Positions 57,376 to 64,000 of a DNA stretch of 64,000 bases are shown piece by piece. The stretch covers positions 1,426,001 to 1,490,000 of the forward strand of contig JYIP02000001.1 in assembly GCA_001051155.2 (NCBI GenBank). The letters run 5' to 3'. This DNA comes from Chrysoporthe austroafricana (taxonomy: Eukaryota > Ascomycota > Sordariomycetes > Diaporthales > Cryphonectriaceae). A program made the position numbers and the translations under genes. The first letter of the stretch is position 1, and each line of letters begins with the position of its first letter. The notes beneath the pieces are model-generated. The model ran no database searches and was not told the origin of the DNA. It worked only from the letters and a program-made list of their open reading frames with translations.

Positions 57376-58274
57376 GTTGGCTAGAGTGCGGCTTTCTCAG
57401 TCTGTTGCGGGATCGTTGTCGAGCTCGAGGAGAGGGTCGTCGAGGGTGGTGTTCGTGGTTGGACTTTATTACGGATCGGGTTGTTGTCTTTTGGTGTCAG
57501 AAGTTGGGGATAGGACAAAGCTGATAGTGGGGCATTGTGTGCGGTTGGATTTCTTTTTGGCTTGGGGCCCGTCTGAACTCGTGCCTGTCTGCCTGCCCTG
57601 CCTGCGCTTAGAGGGATAAGCCCATCCCATCCACCGCCTTCCGTTTTTAGTCAGTAGAGACCCCAACCCTGGTTCACTGCTGGCCACTCAACTCTGCCTA
57701 TGTGTCCTGGGCCAGGCGGCGTCGATGTGACGCATATTTCGTTCGACCTGTACGAGTTACCTGCATCTGGACGCTACCTGGGTATGATAGGCAGTTCGGC
57801 TTCAGATCTCCACAGGAGAAGGCATATTCATCTCGTAAAGATCAGTCATCAAAACAGCCTGTGGATGTTCGATTGGCTGCTCCTCTCCTCGGGGAGGTGG
57901 ACTGGCTCTCTCATACAGGCGACTGGGCAAATGAGTTGACCAGACCATGGCTTCACGCTGTGATCCTTTCTCTCCCTGGTTTCTCATCTCATCTGATGCA
58001 ACATCAATCTAATAATATCATAGTCAGGCTCAGTGTCCCTCATATTTGTCGTTTGGCGGAGTCTTGTATTCTTGATCTGCTTTTTGGAATCGTCTCAGCC
58101 TGCTTTGAGCACTGGGGACCCAAGCCGAGTCATACTCAGAACCATCTGAGGCGCTACCTGGATTTTTTATTGAGTTACCGTCAAACTCGGGTGAGCCGGT
58201 GAAGGATCGTCATCGTCAATCACCCGCCTTCATCTACCGCCCGTCATTCAACACGACAGGAGAAAGAGACAGTC
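57376..58274. other. Divergent promoter region of eIF3i and C1-THF synthase
   Basis: About 0.9 kb. Open frames exist on the plus strand but none has family motifs. An in-frame TGA at 58200-58202 closes the C1-THF synthase frame upstream of its first ATG. Confidence 0.6.
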
Positions 58275-61200
58275 ATGATTTCTTGCTCATCCTCCAGGCA
58301 GCACCTGGCATTGCTGCAGCTGCATACACGCTATCGGATCTCCAGGTTGCCGTCGCCACCCAATGTCCGTGCTGTTAGCAGCAGTTTCCTATCAAGGGCA
58401 CCTGAGCCTGGGCCTGGGCCTGGGCCTGGGCCTGGGCCTGTGCCTGAGTCTGAGTCTGAGTCTGAGTCTGAGTCTGGGCATGCGCGCGTCAGTAGCGGCA
58501 GCCAACGTGGCCAACATGCGCAGAAAACCGACTCTGCAAATCTAGCCGCCCGGGCCCGAGCCCCGCGATTCTGCCACTCTCCAGCTCCTACTCGTGCTCC
58601 CGCTCCTGCGCCGATTCGGAGATTTACGGCTCATAATTTGTCTTGTCCCAGTGCCGGTTCCTTATCACCACGTCTTTCTCTCCCAAGGCAGAGGACCCTC
58701 GCCTCACAAGTTTCCCTTCCTGACTCACAATCTGTACCCGGCAAGGCTCAGTTTTCGACGTCGAGAGCAGCTATGGGTGCCATCAAGATCGATGGCACTG
58801 CCATCGCGAAGAGGATCCGTGAGAGCCTCCACGCAGAGATTGAGGCCAAGAAAGAGGGCAACCCAAGGTTCATCCCTTCTCTGAAGATAATTCAAGGTAT
58901 GCATCCAGTCGTCATGAAGCAGTTAGGCTCTGGGCCATCATGGCGCTGACCCCGGACGATTTTGGTTTGGTAAAAGTGGGTGATCGCAGCGATTCCTGTA
59001 AGTACTGCTCCGCGACTCGGTGACTTTGACTTTACGTTTCCGCACATGACTGATCACCCGCAGCCACATATGTTCGCATGAAGCTTAAGGCTGCGTCCGA
59101 GGTGAGCACATATGGACATCGCGACTCAGTGGACGTTGACGCCTGAATGACTGGAAAACTAGGCCGGCATCAGCTGCGAGCTGATCCACCTCCCTGCCGA
59201 GGTCATCGAGGCAGAGCTGCTTCAGCAGATCTACAAGTTGAACAACGACCACTCCGTCCATGGAATCCTAGTTCAACTACCACTCCCCCAGCACATCTCC
59301 GAGTACAATATCACATCGGCAGTTGATGCCGAGAAGGATGTCGATGGCTTCGGGACCGACAACATCGGGGAGCTTGCCAAGCGAGGCGGCCACCCCCTCT
59401 TCACCCCTTGTACGCCACAGGGTGTCATGGTGCTCTTGAAGGAGACCGGTGTTGATCTGAAAGGCAAGAATGCCGTCGTCATCGGCCGGAGCGACATCGT
59501 GGGATCCCCCGTGAGCAGTCTGCTCAGGAATGCAGATGCCACAGTCACGGTATGCCATTCGAAGACTGCAAACCTGGAGGCTCACGTCAAGCAAGCGGAT
59601 GTCGTCGTCGCTGCTATCGGCCAGCCTGCCTTCATCAAGGGCTCATGGCTCAAGCCTGGCGCCATCGTCATCGATGTCGGAACCAACTACATCCCTGATG
59701 ACACCAAGAAGTCTGGCCAGCGCCTTATGGGAGACGTCGAGTACGAGGCTGCAGCCGAGGTAGCTTCTTACATCACTCCCGTGCCCGGCGGTGTTGGCCC
59801 TATGACTGTGGCCATGCTACTGCAGAACGTCGTCAACTCTACCACACAGTACTTTGAGAAGCAGAAGAATAGGAAGATCCTGCCTCTGCCGTTGAAGTTG
59901 CAGGACCCAGTTCCCTCAGACATTGCAGTGTCCAGAGCGCAGGTCCCCAAGCAAATTACTCGTGTTGCTGAAGAGATCGGCATCGCTTCAGGAGAGTTGG
60001 AACCCTATGGGGCGTACAAGGCCAAGGTCGACCTGTCCCTGCTTAAGCGTTTGGACCACCGCCGGAATGGCAAGTACGTTGTTGTCACAGGTATCACACC
60101 TACCCCGCTTGGCGAGGGCAAGTCGACAACGACTATGGGCCTGGCTCAGGCACTCGGTGCGCACGTTGGGAGAATAACGTTCGCCAACGTGCGGCAGCCC
60201 AGCCAGGGTCCTACGTTTGGAATCAAGGGTGGCGCCGCTGGTGGTGGCTACAGCCAGGTCATTCCTATGGACGAGTTCAATATGCATCTCACGGGAGACA
60301 TCCACGCCATAACCGCCGCAAATAACCTCCTGGCTGCTGCCATTGAGACTCGCATGTTCCATGAGAACACACAGAAGGACGGTCCGTTGTACAGGCGTCT
60401 CGTGCCAGCCAAGAATGGCAAACGGCAATTTGCACCCGTCATGCTCCGCCGCCTGAAGAAGCTCGGCATTGACAAGACCAACCCTGACGACCTGACCGAG
60501 GACGAGATTCACAAATTTGCGAGATTGGACATCGACCCCGAGACGATCACTTGGCGCAGAGTGCTCGATGTCAACGACCGTCACCTGCGAGGTATCACTG
60601 TCGGCACAGCCCCGACCGAGAAGGGCCACACTCGGGAGACCGGATTTGACATCTCTGTCGCTAGCGAGTGTATGGCCATCTTGGCTCTAAGCACAAGCTT
60701 GCAGGATATGAGGGAGAGACTGGGCCGCATGGTGGTTGCAACTTCCAGGAATGGCGACCCAGTGACATGCGACGATATCGGAGCAGGTGGTGCTCTGACT
60801 GCTCTGATGAAAGATGCTATCAAGCCCAACCTGATGCAGTCCCTCGAAGGCACACCAGTGTTCGTACATGCTGGCCCATTCGCCAACATCAGCATCGGAA
60901 ACAGCTCGATCCTCGCTGATAAGATGGCTTTGAAGCTTGCCGGGACCGAGCCCGACGAGGACCACGAGACTAAGGCAGGCTTCGTCATCACCGAAGCCGG
61001 CTTTGACTTCACCATGGGCGGCGAGCGGTTCTTCAACATTAAGTGCCGGACGTCTGGTCTCGTGCCTGACGTCGTTGTGGTAGTTGCCACTGTCCGTGCC
61101 CTGAAAGTCCACGGTGGCGGGCCGCCGATCTCCCCGGGTGCTCCTCTCCCGCAAGTCTACAAGGAGGAGAACGTCGAGGTCCTGCGTAACGGTTGCGTGA

Positions 61201-61857
61201 ACCTCAAGAAGCACATTGAGAATGCGCGCGCCTATGGAGTGCCGGTTGTGGTCGCCATCAACAAATTCTCCACTGACTCAGATGCCGAGATTGCCGTCAT
61301 CCGCGAGGAGTCTATTGCTGCGGGTGCCGAGGATGCTATCCTATCGAACCACTGGGCCGAGGGCGGCAAGGGCGCTGTCAAGTTGGCCGAGGGCATTATT
61401 GCCGCAAGCCAGAAGCCGAAGGGTAACTTCAAGCTGCTCTACGGGCTCGATGGGACCGTGCAGGAGCGCATCGAGGCCATCGCTAAGAAAATGTACGGTG
61501 CCGACGCGGTAGAGTTCAGCGAGCTGGCGCAGAAGAAAGTCGACACGTACACCAAGCAGGGTTTTGGCAACTTGCCCATCTGTGTGGCGAAGACGCAGTA
61601 CTCGCTGTCGCATGACCCTGAGTTGAAAGGTGCGCCCACTGGTTTCACGGTACCGATTCGTGATGTCAGGATGGCGGCTGGTGCAGGTTACTTGTGAGTT
61701 CTGGCCCTACTAGTTGGTGTGTTGAAATGGTGTGCTGACTTCATGAAGGTATGCACTTGCTGCCGACATCCAGACCATCCCAGGCCTGCCCACTGCCCCA
61801 GGGTATCTTAATGTGGACGTCGACGCTGAGACAGGCGAGATCGACGGTCTCTTCTAG
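58275..61857 (+). CDS. ADE3: C1-tetrahydrofolate synthase (trifunctional), possibly dual-targeted
   Basis: Five exons: 58275-58896, 58977-58997 (21 nt), 59064-59101, 59163-61693 and 61749-61857, all in phase. From the internal ATG at 58773 ([15 protein letters not shown]) the protein is 940 residues, the normal length; from ATG 58275 it is 1106. Residues about 1-300 (short form) are methylenetetrahydrofolate dehydrogenase/cyclohydrolase: [10 protein letters not shown] with the catalytic Lys, [11 protein letters not shown] and [14 protein letters not shown]. The rest is formate-tetrahydrofolate ligase with P-loop [15 protein letters not shown] and [15 protein letters not shown]. It interconverts one-carbon folates for purine, thymidylate and methionine synthesis. 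The N-terminal extension is Arg/Ser-rich and ends QFSTSRAA, like fungal mitochondrial presequences, so initiation at both ATGs could give mitochondrial and cytosolic forms. The extension contains Gly-Pro and Glu-Ser repeats. Confidence 0.95.
58401..58475 (+). repeat. In-frame hexanucleotide repeats in the C1-THF synthase extension
   Basis: About six units of GGGCCT followed by five of GAGTCT. They translate as a Gly-Pro series and then a Glu-Ser series. The 6-bp unit keeps the reading frame when copy number changes. Confidence 0.9.
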
Positions 61858-63688
61858 ATTTCTGGTTAGATTTAGACGACGAAGTCATATCCTCACCCAA
61901 GTCATACGCATATGGTCTTCACACTACATAACGACACGTCACTCAACGTGACGACCTAGCAAAGGCGTTTAGACATGGGCACGGTATTCAACAAGGATGG
62001 TAAACTGGAAGGAGAAGCATTTGCGTTGTCTTTCAACAATTAGATGGCGCTGGGCGAATATACGAGACGCGACAAACATGCTTAATGTGGCATACAAACC
62101 TCGGGAGGGAGGGCTTCGATGATACCTCAACGACATGGCTTTGGTCCGCTACACAATACAAATGACTGTTCAACCTGGCAAACTACCCGTGCGTCTGGAC
62201 TAGCTCACAGCTCGGGGGCCTACCCAGGCTTTCGACATCGTGCTACAAGACATGAATCCTAGCCTAGAATATATCTAGACACTGTGCCGAGAACTTGTCT
62301 AAGCTAGGCTTTCAGCCAAGAGACCGCTTCGTCCAGCGAAATTCCCAAGAGGCAGCTTGAACAGCCAAGCCCCTAGCAAGTGTGTAAGAATTCAGCTCTC
62401 TTCCGATCATCGTATGGAAGATAAAAGGTGGCATAGAGCGCGTGCGCACCCAAGTAGGAAAGATAGGGGGAGAAGGGGAAGGGAGGGAATAGGCTTGACG
62501 GGGGCTGATGGGGGCAGTGGTCTGGCAGCTGAAGGAAAGCGGCGCTGTGAAACCCTGGGGTTCAGGGGTGGAAAGGAGAGTGGAAGAGCGACCGCGGACC
62601 GACCTCTTGTTCGATTCGAGTTCCTATTGACGTGTTGAGTTGGTGGAGGGAAGCAGTGACCCTGTACGCTTGATAAGAGGTTTCGGCAGAGAACCCTGTC
62701 ACACAAGACGTACACAAAACGTTCTCTCTTGAGTCACTACCTCATCTGAGTGCGTTCATATCGTTGAATAGAAATTTCTCAATATCTCAGCACCTCACTC
62801 TGCCCGTGTGAGCCTTCAGGTCGATGTCTCATGAATGCGCGCAGTCTCGACGTTAGCTGTCAACATGCTTGACACCCCACGCAGATATTCGGAAAAGACC
62901 ACGCCGATCCTCGTGCAGGCAGAATCGCGAGGTACCGAACACCTACTACACGAGCCCTTGGGAGGATACGAAGGCCAAGCCTGTCTGAACCAGAAATTGT
63001 GACATCGGTTCGGGGGATCTCTCACTCGCTCGTTCTCTCTTGCCCGTCCCCCCTCCTCCTGCCTGAATGCATACGCCCAAGAGTCACCTTGCGACATGCC
63101 CACGTTCCAAGCCACGGCGGGATTTGCAATCCCAAGCCTGCGTGATATAAGCGCCTATCAACTTCGCTCGCCGCGGCGATCGTCGCCGCCAAGGAGCGTC
63201 TGAGTTGTGTGTCGAGCACACTTGCCTATTCTGGTAGGTAGTGCCACGGCTCAGCCACTTCGGTTGGCTTCCGCGGTCTTAGGCGACGTGCCGATCGATT
63301 ATCGTTGGGAAACAGATGTTGCAGGCGTAACTGTATTGTGTTGCACACAGGAAATGGCCGAAACCTTATTCGTTGTGAAGTCATGTTCATTTGGGATCAT
63401 GTCGGAGATGAGGAATGGGCGCGGTCGCCTCTGTGGTGGTTTCCCAGTCTAAGACGAGATGCGATCGAGCTCCTCTCCTCGAAACGCTACCTAGGCAGTG
63501 CCCACGAATATCCAGGTCATCACGGCACATTCATTGGCACATCTCTTGTTTACCATCTGTGTGACCAAAGCCCCCCCCTTCCCCCACTCCTTACAAGATT
63601 GCCCACAAAATCCAAAGTCATTGAACATCATGCTTCAGGCCGAAAAGGGGACCCCAGCCGCCCGCCCAGTCACGCACAACCCCCACGC
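61858..63688. other. Intergenic between convergent genes
   Basis: About 1.8 kb separating C1-THF synthase from the ferric reductase. G/A-rich near 62450-62580; no frame with a recognisable domain. Confidence 0.6.
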
Positions 63689-64000
63689 TCACCACCCAAA
63701 CTGCTCACAGTGCAGCTCGACCCCCGGCCCGTCCCCGCGTATCAGGCTGGCCGTCGTGGCCCGCACCGTCGTCATCAGCCCCGACGGTCCGCATGCGGCG
63801 ACCAGGACCCGCTGCGCTGGCTGCGCCGACGACACGGCCTCGCGGATGAGCGTCACCATGTCCGGGCGACCGGGCTGGAGGTGGTGGCCGTGGAACGAGT
63901 CCAGGCTGTCGGTCGAGGCCGCGCGGTCTGCGGCCGCACGGCTCACGGCGGCGGCCTTCTCCGGGTCCTCGACCCCGTTGCTGAGGGTGCTGGCGGACGG
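63689..64000 (-). CDS. Ferric reductase-like transmembrane protein, C-terminal fragment at window edge
   Basis: A frame open from the window end at 64000 to TGA at 63689-63691. It carries the typical C-terminus of fungal ferric reductases/NADPH oxidase-like proteins: RVLVAACGPSGLMTTV in the NAD(P)-binding lobe, then VELHCEQFGW at the very end. The CGPSG turn contacts the nucleotide. Upstream residues (GVEDPEKAAAVSRAAA, GRPDMVTLI) belong to the Ala-rich insert before the last strand. The haem-binding membrane domain and FAD domain must lie beyond the window. Full-length relatives reduce iron or copper at the plasma membrane before uptake. Confidence 0.85.
   Translation of the reverse strand, partial: PSASTLSNGVEDPEKAAAVSRAAADRAASTDSLDSFHGHHLQPGRPDMVTLIREAVSSAQPAQRVLVAACGPSGLMTTVRATTASLIRGDGPGVELHCEQFGW

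Noticed and set aside
1..64000. CRISPR array, bacterial operon, polyketide or nonribosomal peptide cluster
   Set aside because: No spaced direct repeats of that kind, no bacterial gene structure and no multidomain synthase motifs in any frame.

Overview
The window looks like nuclear DNA of a filamentous ascomycete (Pezizomycotina, most likely a Sordariomycete). Reasons: genes carry one to five short GT..AG introns, mostly 50-140 nt; the families are fungal (HET domain, ACPF-type C2H2 proteins, fungal rhodopsin-like 7TM, C2H2 plus fungal-TF regulator, Ser/Thr-rich GPI protein); and spacing is about one gene per 3.4 kb with CT-rich leaders. Species cannot be fixed from this. Nothing bacterial, viral or transposon-like was recognised, and no tRNA or rRNA.

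Layout. 0-7 kb: an Alba-domain protein (minus) and an AHC1-like zinc-finger protein (plus) behind a long CT-rich leader. 8.9-15.7 kb: an accessory island of three related loci sharing an ACPF-type C2H2 module followed by an (I/E)W.I.FP module. One is fused to a HET (heterokaryon incompatibility) domain and broken by two in-frame TAG codons. 17-20 kb: a Ser/Thr-rich GPI-anchored protein and a voltage-gated proton channel (both minus). 21-28.5 kb, all plus: an RNF10/Mag2 RING protein, a small disordered protein, and a CBM48 protein of Crp1/Mdg1 type with a 964-nt intron. 30-34 kb: an alpha/beta hydrolase (minus) and a Pth11-like 7TM protein (plus). 34.7-38.8 kb: a large C2H2/fungal-TF regulator (minus), separated by about 6.4 kb of gene-poor DNA from a six-exon multi-span membrane protein at 45 kb. 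48-62 kb: housekeeping genes, namely a HAPSTR1-like protein, ISWI ATPase, eIF3i, and trifunctional C1-tetrahydrofolate synthase with a possible mitochondrial form. 63.7 kb to the end: the C-terminus of a ferric reductase that leaves the window.

No pathway cluster is evident; conserved housekeeping and chromatin genes flank dispensable loci. eIF3i and C1-THF synthase are divergent about 0.9 kb apart. The most unusual signal is the HET/C2H2 island. The first TAG sits exactly where this family has a conserved Trp. That fits either RIP-type or ordinary decay, or the UAG-to-UGG A-to-I mRNA editing known from sexual stages of Sordariomycetes. Splice coordinates were derived by hand from splice sites, reading phase and family conservation; none has been tested against transcripts.
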